A model generated the notes under the pieces. That model saw nothing but the letters and a program-made list of their open reading frames with translations, did not search any database and was not told the DNA's origin. Position numbers and translations under genes: made by a program. Shown here one piece after another: positions 26,219 through 34,532 of a DNA stretch of 39,801 nt. This DNA comes from Cuneatibacter sp. NSJ-177 (GTDB lineage Bacteria; Bacillota; Clostridia; Lachnospirales; Lachnospiraceae): NCBI RefSeq assembly GCF_022867805.1, contig NZ_JALIFO010000008.1, positions 1 through 39,801 of the forward strand. The letters run 5' to 3'. Within the stretch, counting starts at the first letter, position 1; every line of letters starts with the position of its first letter.

Positions 26219-27175
26219 TCATCTGACCGGCAGAACACAAGAGACAAAATGCCCTGGCCCCCGTTCAGTCAGAGGGATCACTTCTCCCGTGCATTCCGGG
26301 CGGGCATGGGGACAGCGCGCCGCAAACCGGCACCCCGGCAGAGGATTGACCGGACTGGTCACCTCTCCCCGGACCAGATGCCGCCTTTTGCGGTCCCGCT
26401 GCAGCTTGGGAACCGGAATTGCGGACAGCAGCGCCTGGGTGTAAGGGTGCATCGGCTGCTCAAACAGTTCCTCGGTCGGCGAAACCTCCACACATTGTCC
26501 CATGTACATCACCATGATTTGATTGGAGATGTGTTTGACGACGCTCATATCATGGGTGATGAACAGATACGTCAGTTCCCGCTGCTCCTGCAGGTCCATC
26601 ATCAGATTCAAGATCTGAGCCTGGATCGACACGTCCAGCGCCGAAACCGGCTCATCGCAGACGATAAATTTCGGATTCAATGCCAACGCGCGGGCCACGC
26701 CGATTCTCTGGCGGCGTCCTCCGTCCAGCTCGTGGGGATAAGCGTTGATAAAGCGGTCGGACAACCCGACGGTGTGCATCAGCTCCACCACCCGCTCCTG
26801 AATCTCCGCCTTGCCGGTAAGCAGTTTATTGGTGCGGATCGGATCCGTGATGATTTCACTGACCGAAAGCCGCGGGTTTAAGGAAGAAAAAGGGTCCTGA
26901 AAAATAATTTGAAGCTGCTGCCGCATGCCTTCCATCTGCCGGGCATTCAGGGTCCGGAGGTCTTTTCCCTCAAAGAGAATCTCGCCTCCGGTCGCCTCGA
27001 TCAGACGCAGGATCACCCGGCCCAAGGTGGATTTTCCGCAGCCGGATTCTCCCACTACTCCCAGGGTTTTGCCTTTTTCAATGGACAGATTGATATCATC
27101 CACTGCGTGGAGATTGCCCCGCGCAGTCTTAAAATACTTTGTCAAATTTCTGGTTTCCAGAATTGGTGTGGCCAT
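26219..27175 (-). CDS. oligopeptide/dipeptide ABC transporter ATPase (OppF/DppF type)
   Basis: 318 residues. Walker A GESGCGKST, Q-loop FQDPFSSLNP, signature LDGGRRQR (Asp in place of the usual Ser, a variant common in OppF-type subunits), Walker B FIVCDEP, H-loop THD. The C-terminus has the oligopeptide-type extension GCRFAARCPHARPEC with a Cys motif that can bind a 4Fe-4S cluster in this family. I start at MATPILETRNL, which GGAGAGGAG precedes. Works as a heterodimer with the ATPase encoded just upstream. Confidence 0.94.
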   Translation of the reverse strand: MATPILETRNLTKYFKTARGNLHAVDDINLSIEKGKTLGVVGESGCGKSTLGRVILRLIEATGGEILFEGKDLRTLNARQMEGMRQQLQIIFQDPFSSLNPRLSVSEIITDPIRTNKLLTGKAEIQERVVELMHTVGLSDRFINAYPHELDGGRRQRIGVARALALNPKFIVCDEPVSALDVSIQAQILNLMMDLQEQRELTYLFITHDMSVVKHISNQIMVMYMGQCVEVSPTEELFEQPMHPYTQALLSAIPVPKLQRDRKRRHLVRGEVTSPVNPLPGCRFAARCPHARPECTGEVIPLTERGPGHFVSCVLPVR

Positions 27176-27197
27176 GTTTTCTCCTCTCCTTCCCGAA

Positions 27198-28178
27198 TCA
27201 CTGCTGTTTTTCCCAATCAGCATACAGGCGGCAGCGGATTCCATGGGTTCCCCGCTGATACAGGGGCTGCGCCTGGAGGGAACACTGCTCGGCTGCCCTC
27301 GGACAGCGAGTATGGAATTTGCACCCGGAGGGCAGATCGGAGGGATCCGGCATCATTCCGTCGATGGGATGCAGACGGCGTTCCTTTTTGGACAAATCCG
27401 GGATAGAGCCGAACAGTCCGACCGTGTAGGGATGGTGGTCCTCGGCTTCAAAAATATCCTCCGCCAGGCCGATCTCAATGATCTCCCCAGCGTACATGAT
27501 CGCCACCTGATCGCAGGTTTCCGCCACGATTCCCAAATCGTGGGTAATCAGGATCGTCGATGTATTCAGCTTTTCCTTCAACTCCTGCATCAGATCCAGT
27601 ACCTGCGCCTGGATCGTCACATCCAGCGCGGTGGTCGGTTCATCGGCGAGGAGCAGTTTCGGCTCGCAGGCCAGGGCTATCGCAATCACGATGCGCTGCC
27701 GCATGCCGCCGGAAAACTGGTGGGGATAGTCCATCTTCCGCTCCGCCGGCAGACCGACCAGCTGAAAAATTTCATCCACTTTCTTTTCTATCTCTTCTTT
27801 TGACAGATCCTTCCTGTGAAGCTCCAACACTTCCCCGACCTGTTCGCCCACCCGTATGGTGGGATTCAGGCTCGTCATCGGATCCTGAAAAATCATGGAC
27901 ACCAGACTGCCGCGTAGCACCCGCATATCGCCTTCGCTCGCCTTTGTGATATCGATTCCATCTAAGAGAATCTGTCCCTCCTCGATGGTTCCGATCCGGT
28001 CCGGCAGAAGCCTCATGACGGACAGCGCCGTGGTGGTTTTTCCAGCGCCCGTCTCCCCGACCAGGCCAAGAGTGGCGCCGCGGTCCAATGTGAAATCCAG
28101 TCCGTTCACCGCGTGAACCGTGGCTTCATCCCCGCGGTAAATCACATGCAGATTTTTAATTTCCAATAGATGTTCCAT
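27198..28178 (-). CDS. oligopeptide/dipeptide ABC transporter ATPase (OppD/DppD type)
   Basis: 326 residues. Walker A GETGAGKTTT, Q-loop FQDPMTSLNP, signature FSGGMRQR, Walker B LLLADEP, H-loop THD, then the C-terminal GCKFHTRCPRAAEQC motif. Powers peptide import on the inner face of the membrane together with the OppF-type subunit. AGGAGGGTG precedes the ATG; 17 bases separate it from the permease gene upstream. Confidence 0.95.
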   Translation of the reverse strand: MEHLLEIKNLHVIYRGDEATVHAVNGLDFTLDRGATLGLVGETGAGKTTTALSVMRLLPDRIGTIEEGQILLDGIDITKASEGDMRVLRGSLVSMIFQDPMTSLNPTIRVGEQVGEVLELHRKDLSKEEIEKKVDEIFQLVGLPAERKMDYPHQFSGGMRQRIVIAIALACEPKLLLADEPTTALDVTIQAQVLDLMQELKEKLNTSTILITHDLGIVAETCDQVAIMYAGEIIEIGLAEDIFEAEDHHPYTVGLFGSIPDLSKKERRLHPIDGMMPDPSDLPSGCKFHTRCPRAAEQCSLQAQPLYQRGTHGIRCRLYADWEKQQ

Positions 28179-28195
28179 TTTTCACCCTCCTTCGC

Positions 28196-29095
28196 CTAAT
28201 TCCGCAGCTTGGGATCCAGCGCATCCCGCAGGCCGTCGCCGATCAGGTTAAAAGCCATCACGGCCAAAACGATGGCGATACCGGGGAAGGCGATCAGATA
28301 GGGATCGTATCTCATGAATTCCTTGGCCTCGGAAAGCATGGATCCCCACTCCGGGATGGAGGACGGAAGTCCCAGCCCCACAAAACTCAAAGAAGAGATC
28401 ATTAAAATCGTATTGGCCATGGAGAGCGTCGCCTGCACAATGATCGGCCCAATCGCGTTGGGCAGGATATGGTAGAGGATAATTTTTCTGTTCCGGCATC
28501 CATAAGCCCGCGCGGCTTCCACAAAATCCTGTCCCTTCACCGTCAGGATGGAGGAACGCACGATGCGGGCAAAACGCGGCACCGAGGAGACGCTCAGGGC
28601 AATCATCAGATTCATCATCCCGTTTCCCAAGGCCGCGACGATGGAAATCGCAAGCAAAATGGAGGGGATTGCCAAAAAAACGTCCATGATGCGCATCAGG
28701 ATATTATCCACCTTGCCCCCATAATATCCGGCCGCCGCCCCGATCAGGGAACCGCCGGCCAGCGAAATCAGAATCGTCAAAGTCCCGACCAAAAGGGAGA
28801 TTCGTCCGCCGAAAAGGACGCGGGCAAATACATCTCTCCCATAGCGGTCCGTGCCGAACAGATGATCCGCGCCCGGCGGCTGGAGCCGCGCCTGCATATT
28901 GTGGGTAATGGCGTCCGCTTCATAATCGGCAAATAAGCCTGCCCCCAGGGAAAGGATGATCAGCACCAGAAATAAAACCAAGCCGAATACCGCCAGCCGG
29001 TTTTTGAGATAACGTTTCCCGATCGTTTTTAACTGACTGTTCTTTTTGGTCGGAGCCGGCATGCCGCCTGCTTCCTTTGTTTTCGTGTTTTCCAT
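28196..29095 (-). CDS. peptide ABC transporter permease (OppC/DppC type)
   Basis: 299 residues, six membrane helices with the N-terminal OppC segment (KRYLKNRLAVFGLVLFLVLI), the HLFGTDRYGRDVFARVLFGGR motif and the EAA loop EAARAYGCRNRKIILYHILPN that contacts the ATPases. Pairs with the OppB-type permease 4 bases upstream. Confidence 0.95.
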   Translation of the reverse strand: MENTKTKEAGGMPAPTKKNSQLKTIGKRYLKNRLAVFGLVLFLVLIILSLGAGLFADYEADAITHNMQARLQPPGADHLFGTDRYGRDVFARVLFGGRISLLVGTLTILISLAGGSLIGAAAGYYGGKVDNILMRIMDVFLAIPSILLAISIVAALGNGMMNLMIALSVSSVPRFARIVRSSILTVKGQDFVEAARAYGCRNRKIILYHILPNAIGPIIVQATLSMANTILMISSLSFVGLGLPSSIPEWGSMLSEAKEFMRYDPYLIAFPGIAIVLAVMAFNLIGDGLRDALDPKLRN

Positions 29096-29099
29096 ATCG

Positions 29100-30038
29100 T
29101 CACCTCGATGCCTTTACATATTGGGACTTGATTCTGGGGTCAATAAACGCATAAAGGATATCAATCAGCAGATTGATCAGGCTGATGGCCACGGCCACGA
29201 ACAGTACGGACGCCATCACCATGGGGACATCCTTCTGACGGACGGACGTAATCATCAGGCTTCCCATGCCAGGGATGGAAAACACGGTTTCACAGATCAT
29301 GGCTCCGCCCATCTGCAGGCCAAAGTTGATGCCGATGATCGTGATGATCGGAAGCAGCGCGTTCCGCAGCTCATGCCGCCGGATGATCCGCCCCTCCCCT
29401 GCGCCTTTGGCGCGCGCCGTGCGGATATAATCCTCGCGGATCACCTCCAGCATGGTGGAGCGGGTCATCCGAATCATGGTGGCCATACTCCCGATCGCCA
29501 GGGTGACCGACGGGAGAATAAAGCCGGTCCAGTCGGTGATGCCGATGGCGGGGAACCACCCCAGTTTCAGCGCAAAAAGAAGCAATAGCATCAAGCCCAG
29601 CCAAAAGGCGGGAATAGAAGTCATGATCAGCGCCAGGCCAAGGCTGACCGTATCAAAAACAGAATACTGCTTTACGGCCGATATGATCCCGATGGGAACG
29701 CCGATCACGACGGACAGCCCGATGCCGAAGAAAGCAAGCGCCAGGGTGTTGGGAAGACGGGTCAGAATCTCTTCCACCACAGGAAGCCCGGTACGGTAAG
29801 AATCCCCGAAGTGGAACGTAACGGCTCCTCCAATGTATTTTACGTACCGGAACAGGAAATTCTCATTGAGCCCCATCTCCTCACGCAATTCCTCGATGGC
29901 TTCGAGGGAGGCGTTTTCTCCCAAAATCATCTGCGCCGGGTCACCCGGAGTCAGGGCGAGAATTGTAAAAATAATAAATGAAATTCCAAGGACAACGGGA
30001 ATCATCATCAAAATACGTTTGCCGATATATTTAAACAA
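29100..30038 (-). CDS. peptide ABC transporter permease (OppB/DppB type)
   Basis: 312 residues. N-terminal MFKYIGKRILMMIPVVLGIS, LTPGDPAQ, EAA loop YIRTARAKGAGEGRIIRRHELRN and the final DPRIK, all typical of OppB/DppB. TTG start with AAGGAGG upstream. A stable hairpin separates it from the binding-protein gene. Confidence 0.95.
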   Translation of the reverse strand: MFKYIGKRILMMIPVVLGISFIIFTILALTPGDPAQMILGENASLEAIEELREEMGLNENFLFRYVKYIGGAVTFHFGDSYRTGLPVVEEILTRLPNTLALAFFGIGLSVVIGVPIGIISAVKQYSVFDTVSLGLALIMTSIPAFWLGLMLLLLFALKLGWFPAIGITDWTGFILPSVTLAIGSMATMIRMTRSTMLEVIREDYIRTARAKGAGEGRIIRRHELRNALLPIITIIGINFGLQMGGAMICETVFSIPGMGSLMITSVRQKDVPMVMASVLFVAVAISLINLLIDILYAFIDPRIKSQYVKASR

Positions 30039-30055
30039 GGGAACCTCCTTTTCGG

Positions 30056-30085
30056 GGCTGCTGCAAAAGAAAGGTTGCAGCAGCC
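30056..30085. repeat. intercistronic hairpin between binding protein and permease genes
   Basis: Perfect 11-base arms GGCTGCTGCAA (30056-30066) and TTGCAGCAGCC (30075-30085) with an 8-base loop. No T run follows on the transcribed strand, so it is more likely an mRNA-stabilising or processing structure than a terminator. Confidence 0.75.
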
Positions 30086-30105
30086 TCTTTCTGTGTCATT
30101 TCACG

Positions 30106-31686
30106 TTATTCCCAATAGTAATCGTAGACATATTGTTTCTGGGAGGTATTGGCCGTAACGCCTTTCAGGTTCGCCTGACAGGCGACCCCATTCATGGTGC
30201 TCAGGATCGGAACCATCACCGCTTCCTTTTTCATCAGCTCACAGGCATTGAGATAGGCAGTCTTCCGCTCCGCATCGTCGGAGGAAGTACGGCCAGTTTC
30301 CAGATATCCATCCAGCTCCGGATTGTTGACCATGACAAAGTTATTGCCGCCGCCCAGATAATCGCTGTGATATCTCATGTACATGATGAAATCCGCATCC
30401 GGGTTCAGAGCCGTATAACTGTTGACACAGATCTCATATTCACAGTTTGTATAGACATCGGACAGAAATGCGGTCCGCTCCATCGGCTCGATATTGGCCG
30501 TGATCCCCACCTGGCGGAGCTGCTCGGCAACAATCTCCGTCACCTTGGCATAAACGCCGGATTCCATGGTCTTGATCGTGATGGTCACTCCGTCCGGATA
30601 CCCGGCTTCCGCCAACAGCTGCTTGGCCAGATCTGGGTCGTAGGCAGCCCCTTCAAACCCTTCCGGACAGCCAAAGCAAGGGGCAGGAATCGGGCTGGGA
30701 CACTCAACGCCTACTCCCTCGACCGCCCCCAGAAGACAGGCTTCCCGGTCGATCGCATGGGCGACCGCCTGGCGCAGCAGGGGATTTTCGGCAAAGAGCC
30801 CCTTCGTGTTATTAAAAGCAACAAAATAAAAGGAGCTGGCCGATACCTCATCATAAAACAGGTTCGAATTGTTCTTGATATTCTCCCGATCCGCCGCCTG
30901 GGTGGAAACGATCATATCCACATCGCCGGATTCCAGGGCGATCAGTGCCGCCGAAGTGTCGGTCACCAACTGGTACGTCAATGTTTTGATGGCAGCCGCA
31001 TCACGAAAATAATCTTCGTTTGCAGTGAACACAATTTTAGAACCGCTGTCCCAGCTGCTGAATTTATAAGGTCCGGTGCCGACCGGGTTTCTGGCGAACC
31101 CCTTTGCATCCGCTTCCACCGCAGCCTTGGAGACAATACTGCAGTTCACATTGGCCAAACAACTTTCAATCGGCCCATAAGCATATTTCAATGTCAGCTT
31201 CACATGAGAATCATCCACTTTTTCCATCTTCTCCATGGAAGCCGTGATTCTTGCGGTGGCGGAGGATGCCAAAGCACGCTCAAACGAATATACCACGTCA
31301 TCCGCGGTCATCGGGTCCCCATTATGGAACACAACGCCTTGGCGCAGGGTGAACGTAATCTCCGTCTTATCGTCGTTGTAGCTCCAGGATTCCGCCAAGC
31401 CGGGAACCAGCGATCCGTCCTTTTCCTGGCGGATCAGGCCGTCGTAAAGGTTACATTGGATACTAAAGGTGTTTAAATCATTGGCATCCGCGCTGTCCAG
31501 GGACGAGGGTTCCCCGGTGATCGCCAGGATGACAGACTCCTTGCCGTCGGAAACCGCCCCGCCCGCCGTGGAAGCATTTTTTCCGTCGGAGCCGCCGCCT
31601 GACGAGGAACAGCCCGCAAAAGCCAGCAGCATCGCAAATGCCATCAGTATCGATAGAAAACCTCCGCGCCATCTTGTGTTTTTCAT
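30106..31686 (-). CDS. peptide-binding lipoprotein of an ABC importer (SBP_bac_5 family)
   Basis: 526 residues. A signal peptide ends in the lipobox LAFAGC (Cys about 26), followed by a Ser/Gly-rich linker, so it is anchored outside the membrane. The fold shows family motifs: YDGLIRQEKDGSLVPGLAESW, FHNGDPMTADDVVYSFERA, NPVGTGPYKF and AVAHAIDREACL. It delivers peptides (or possibly nickel or opines, which related proteins bind) to the permeases downstream. GGAAGGAG precedes the ATG. First gene of an operon that also carries a peptidase, which favours peptides. Confidence 0.95.
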   Translation of the reverse strand: MKNTRWRGGFLSILMAFAMLLAFAGCSSSGGGSDGKNASTAGGAVSDGKESVILAITGEPSSLDSADANDLNTFSIQCNLYDGLIRQEKDGSLVPGLAESWSYNDDKTEITFTLRQGVVFHNGDPMTADDVVYSFERALASSATARITASMEKMEKVDDSHVKLTLKYAYGPIESCLANVNCSIVSKAAVEADAKGFARNPVGTGPYKFSSWDSGSKIVFTANEDYFRDAAAIKTLTYQLVTDTSAALIALESGDVDMIVSTQAADRENIKNNSNLFYDEVSASSFYFVAFNNTKGLFAENPLLRQAVAHAIDREACLLGAVEGVGVECPSPIPAPCFGCPEGFEGAAYDPDLAKQLLAEAGYPDGVTITIKTMESGVYAKVTEIVAEQLRQVGITANIEPMERTAFLSDVYTNCEYEICVNSYTALNPDADFIMYMRYHSDYLGGGNNFVMVNNPELDGYLETGRTSSDDAERKTAYLNACELMKKEAVMVPILSTMNGVACQANLKGVTANTSQKQYVYDYYWE

Positions 31687-32033
31687 TTTTTTCTCCTTCC
31701 GTTTCTCTGATTGTTCTTTTTCGGCCTTCCCAGCTGGAATCTGAAAATCCCGCCCCCCTTTTCTTCTGTTCTATTGCTATTTCACCGATTCGGCTGGCTG
31801 GCCATTACTTTTTTCTATTTTTGAAGTTTGAATTCCGTTTTTTTCCTGATATCTTTGTTTCTAATTTCGTTAATTTTATATTTATATGGATATTTATCTC
31901 TGATAAGTCGAGTTGTTTCTGAAATGCCTTTTTATTTCTGCGTTAAATTTTAGATAATTACAAATACGAATTTGTTTGTTTATTAAGCATTCTATAGCAT
32001 GATATATGCAGTATTTTTCTGTAAATTATTTGT

Positions 32034-32062
32034 ATTATAATTCCGACATATTTTTTTGTCAA
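32034..32062 (-). promoter_or_regulatory. consensus sigma-A promoter of the peptide-uptake operon
   Basis: On the minus strand a perfect TTGACA (32062-32057), 17 bases, a perfect TATAAT (32039-32034). The start would be near 32027, giving a leader of about 340 bases before the lipoprotein ATG at 31686. The leader is AT-rich; I found no convincing riboswitch or attenuator in it. A perfect promoter suggests it is held by a regulator. Confidence 0.8.
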
Positions 32063-32095
32063 TCCGTTTATACGATCAATTCCTTACTGATTTTG

Positions 32096-32124
32096 TTGCT
32101 ATCTATATACAATCAGTATATAAT
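32096..32124 (+). promoter_or_regulatory. sigma-A promoter of the LysR gene
   Basis: TTGCTA (32096-32101), 17 bases, TATAAT (32119-32124). Back to back with the opposite promoter, 33 bases between the -35 boxes, a gap where a LysR-type tetramer could bind. The near repeats ATACGATCAAT and ATACAATCAGT lie in this area. Confidence 0.65.
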
Positions 32125-32216
32125 AAGGTTGATCCAAACTCTTTTTTTGGGATTCTTCTCGTTTAAACAAAACTCGGTTTACAAAGTTGTATCCATCTAT
32201 TGCAGGAGGCATACGA

Positions 32217-33092
32217 ATGGATCTGTGGCAATTAAACTATTTTGTAAAAGTCGTCGAAGAGGGCAGCATCTCTGCGGCGGCCAGAAAACTTCATATGTCC
32301 CAGCCGCCGTTGAGTTTGCAGATAAAACGTTTGGAATCGGAACTTGGCGTCCCTCTCTTTCTCCGGGACAGCCGAAATATGATTTTAACGGATGCAGGCG
32401 ACACTTTGTACCACCGCGCCAAAGCGATATTAAATTTATCGGCTATCGCCATGAAGGAAGTCCACTCCATCGCGGGAGGCACCAGTGGTATCTTGCGCCT
32501 CGGCACCACTTCCTCTTCGGGCTATACAAAAGTCAGAGAAAAAATCCAGGCCTTTCATCTTCAAAATCCAGGAATCTCTTTTGAAGTATATGAGGGAGAC
32601 TCCTATACTCTCATCGACATGCTCCACAATGGTGAACTGGACGCGGCATTTGTCCGGACTCCGTTCCCTCAAAAAGATTTTTCCTGCGTTTCCCTGAACA
32701 CCGAACCGCTCGTGGCCATCGGACTAACCTCTTTTTTTGAGGATCCGCGGCAGTCCGTCTCTCTTTCTTGGCTCCAAAGCCGGCCGTTGATTATTTACCG
32801 CCGGTGGGAAACACTGCTTCGCAACGCGTTTAATGAAAAAGGGCTGGATCTATGCCCGCTCTGCGTCAGCGACGACGCGCGGACCTGCCTGGGATGGGCC
32901 ATTTCCGGCCTGGGAATTGCCTTGATTCCGGCCTCCACCCTGGAACCGGGTCTCGATCAATCCCTGACTTCTCACCCGATTGAGAACCTGGATATCCGGT
33001 CCAGCATTACTCTGATTATGAACCCGAATGAAAAATCGAAAATTGCCCAAAAATTCTTCCGTTCCTTCCAGGAGGATAGCCCCCCAACATAA
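32217..33092 (+). CDS. LysR-family transcriptional regulator
   Basis: 291 residues. N-terminal winged helix (MDLWQLNYFVKVVEEGSISAAARKLHMSQPPLSLQIKRLE, about 1-60) and a C-terminal periplasmic-binding-like effector domain. GGAGG lies 8 bases before the ATG at 32217. Divergent from the peptide ABC-peptidase-ChrA operon, which it probably controls. Effector not known. Confidence 0.92.
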   Translation: MDLWQLNYFVKVVEEGSISAAARKLHMSQPPLSLQIKRLESELGVPLFLRDSRNMILTDAGDTLYHRAKAILNLSAIAMKEVHSIAGGTSGILRLGTTSSSGYTKVREKIQAFHLQNPGISFEVYEGDSYTLIDMLHNGELDAAFVRTPFPQKDFSCVSLNTEPLVAIGLTSFFEDPRQSVSLSWLQSRPLIIYRRWETLLRNAFNEKGLDLCPLCVSDDARTCLGWAISGLGIALIPASTLEPGLDQSLTSHPIENLDIRSSITLIMNPNEKSKIAQKFFRSFQEDSPPT

Positions 33093-33102
33093 GATGAAAG
33101 GT

Positions 33103-33240
33103 TTAGCCGTCAGTTTCAAAAAGCGAAGAATCATCTGACAGAATCGCGTTCAAATATAAATCGACAAAATCCACCATGAGATCAATTCTTTCCTTGCACT
33201 CGACGCCGGTAACGTGGTAAAATAAAGACAAATCAAACAT
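33103..33240 (-). CDS. possible 45-residue protein or C-terminal gene remnant
   Basis: Not recognised. The minus strand reads MFDLSLFYHVTGVECKERID, then a second amphipathic helix (MVDFVDLYLNAIL) and an acidic tail. Codon use and the amphipathic pattern look like real protein, similar in style to the last helices of a TetR-type regulator. There is no ribosome binding site before the ATG, and the open frame runs on into the antisense of the next gene. It may be the tail of a lost gene. Confidence 0.3.
   Translation of the reverse strand: MFDLSLFYHVTGVECKERIDLMVDFVDLYLNAILSDDSSLFETDG
33194..33223 (+). promoter_or_regulatory. promoter of the small CDCPAC protein
   Basis: TTGCAC (33194-33199), 18 bases, TAAAAT (33218-33223), about 35 bases before the gene. 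Confidence 0.5.
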
Positions 33241-33258
33241 AGAAAGAAGGGACCCATG

Positions 33259-33618
33259 ATGGATCAGGAAATTTTAAATTATGTAGTAGAAAAGACACGC
33301 GAGTTGATTCATGCTCCATCCTGCAGTAACGAGGCGAAGATAGCGGCCCAATGCTGGCTGGACGCCGTTGGAACCGATGCGCAGAAAGAGGAAACCCCCA
33401 AATTTTTAGAGGAATTAGAAGAAGATATCATGCCGCTTGATCAGTTAATTCGCTTTGCCGAATCCGAAAAAGGACGCCGGTATTTCGGGGCGGATACCGC
33501 TGAGGGGATTGCCTCGCATGCGAAAGAGATCCAGGCAGCCGGAGCGAGATACTGTGACTGCCCTGCTTGCCTGGCGGTTGCGGCGATTCTGGAAAAAAAG
33601 GACGAGCTGTTAGAATAA
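33259..33618 (+). CDS. small conserved Clostridial protein with a CDCPAC motif (often labelled Hsp90-like)
   Basis: 119 residues, mostly helical. The C-terminus has AGARYCDCPACLAVAAILEKK and the middle ELEEDIMPLDQLIRFAESEKG. Homologs of this length occur widely in Lachnospiraceae and are sometimes annotated as Hsp90 chaperones, though nothing here resembles Hsp90. The Cys-Asp-Cys-x-x-Cys cluster may bind a metal. Two ATGs stand in tandem; I use the second (33259) because AGAAGGG is seven bases upstream of it. Monocistronic, last gene before the foreign-looking region. Confidence 0.8.
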   Translation: MDQEILNYVVEKTRELIHAPSCSNEAKIAAQCWLDAVGTDAQKEETPKFLEELEEDIMPLDQLIRFAESEKGRRYFGADTAEGIASHAKEIQAAGARYCDCPACLAVAAILEKKDELLE

Positions 33619-33669
33619 GGATCACAATCAAGTAGGAGGGAGTGATTAGCTCCCGTCCTCTCACACCAC

Positions 33670-33750
33670 TTATCCCGACTTTATTGTTATCTTGAATCGC
33701 TTCAGTAATGCCTATCAATTGCCGATTCAAATAAGAAAAAGTCGGGATAA
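33670..33750. repeat. 81-bp palindromic element, MITE-like
   Basis: Perfect 13-base terminal inverted repeats TTATCCCGACTTT (33670-33682) and AAAGTCGGGATAA (33738-33750). Inside them a second imperfect pair, TTATCTTGAATCG and CGATTCAAATAAG, makes nearly the whole element one long hairpin. There is no coding sequence in it. It lies exactly where a membrane-protein gene breaks off, so it looks like a small non-autonomous insertion. Confidence 0.6.
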
Positions 33751-33751
33751 T

Positions 33752-33856
33752 CTATTGCCCACCCATTGTCAATTCTCCTAAAGGCAAGCCACATATTATG
33801 AGAATTGATAATATAATTACTACCGAAAAAACACTTGCTCCAATTATCGCTATCAC
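33752..33856 (-). pseudogene. truncated small membrane protein
   Basis: 34 codons from a GTG start (TTGGAGG upstream): one membrane helix (IIGASVFSVVIILSILIICG) and then LPLGELTMGGQ followed at once by TAG. The P-L-G-E-x-x-M-G-G string is the start of a longer family of small multi-helix proteins of unknown function in Firmicutes, where the chain runs on. The break falls two bases from the end of the 81-bp palindrome, so insertion or deletion there removed the rest. Confidence 0.45.
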
Positions 33857-33887
33857 TTTCTGACCTCCAATATTATAAATCTGCTAA

Positions 33888-33992
33888 TCAATTTAACATC
33901 TTCGTTTTAAATCTTTTAACAACCGTTACCAATAAATCCTTTGCTTCAATCAAACTTTCCTGCTTGCACTTAGGACAATAGAGGTTTTCTCC
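33888..33992 (-). pseudogene. C-terminal fragment of a cysteine-rich KTR-type protein
   Basis: 34 codons reading GENLYCPKCKQESLIEAKD and ending KRFKTKMLN, then stop. This is the tail of the small cysteine-rich KTR proteins carried by Tn916-like conjugative elements, whose N-terminal half (with its own CPxC pair) is missing. An in-frame TAA lies just upstream and there is no usable start. It marks this region as the remains of a conjugative element. Confidence 0.55.
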
Positions 33993-34010
33993 TTAGAAAT
34001 CCCCCCTGCC

Positions 34011-34532
34011 TTACTTCGCCTTTGTCTTTTGCTCCAGTTCCGCACCATAACGGACAACCATAGCAAGCAAAATCAAGAAGATACCAAACGTGATGCTGCC
34101 CGCATCATCAAATCTGTTCCATTCTGTCAGACCGATTTTCTCATAAATACCAGCTATAATCCCTGTAGATATGACAGACAATACAATTTGCATAATCCCA
34201 AGCCGCTTTATTCTGTCCGCACCTGCATTTGTAAACGGTGTACCCTCTTTCAGTTCCGCCGTAAAATAGCGGTAGACAAATGCTGTGAAGATACCTCCAA
34301 ACAGTAAAGACACCGCAGTTGTGGTCAAAGTACCTACAATCTGTCCTTTGCTCATTTCAGCCGCAACGGATATAAAATGAAGGAATCGATTTTCCATATT
34401 CGCCACATCTGCCGCCACAAGAGTTGCCCCGATTGATGCCAATGCCACTCCCACGATGGTAAATATCAAAACAATTTTTGAGAGTATCCGCAATACCCTC
34501 ATTCCTTTTTGGATTTTCTCTAAATTGCTCAT
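34011..34532 (-). CDS. four-helix membrane protein, DUF2975-like
   Basis: 173 residues with four predicted membrane helices (about 17-40, 65-88, 110-135, 145-163). The loop after helix two, YFTAELKEGTPFTNAGADRIKRLG, resembles DUF2975 proteins, which usually sit beside small XRE regulators. Function unknown. Its ATG overlaps the stop of the CPBP gene (ATGA), so it is the last gene of the three-gene operon. Confidence 0.75.
   Translation of the reverse strand: MSNLEKIQKGMRVLRILSKIVLIFTIVGVALASIGATLVAADVANMENRFLHFISVAAEMSKGQIVGTLTTTAVSLLFGGIFTAFVYRYFTAELKEGTPFTNAGADRIKRLGIMQIVLSVISTGIIAGIYEKIGLTEWNRFDDAGSITFGIFLILLAMVVRYGAELEQKTKAK

Noticed and set aside
29833-31476. Long open frame (547 codons) on the plus strand
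   Set aside because: It is antisense to the binding lipoprotein and permease genes, which have clear family motifs, and its translation shows no domain; an effect of codon bias.
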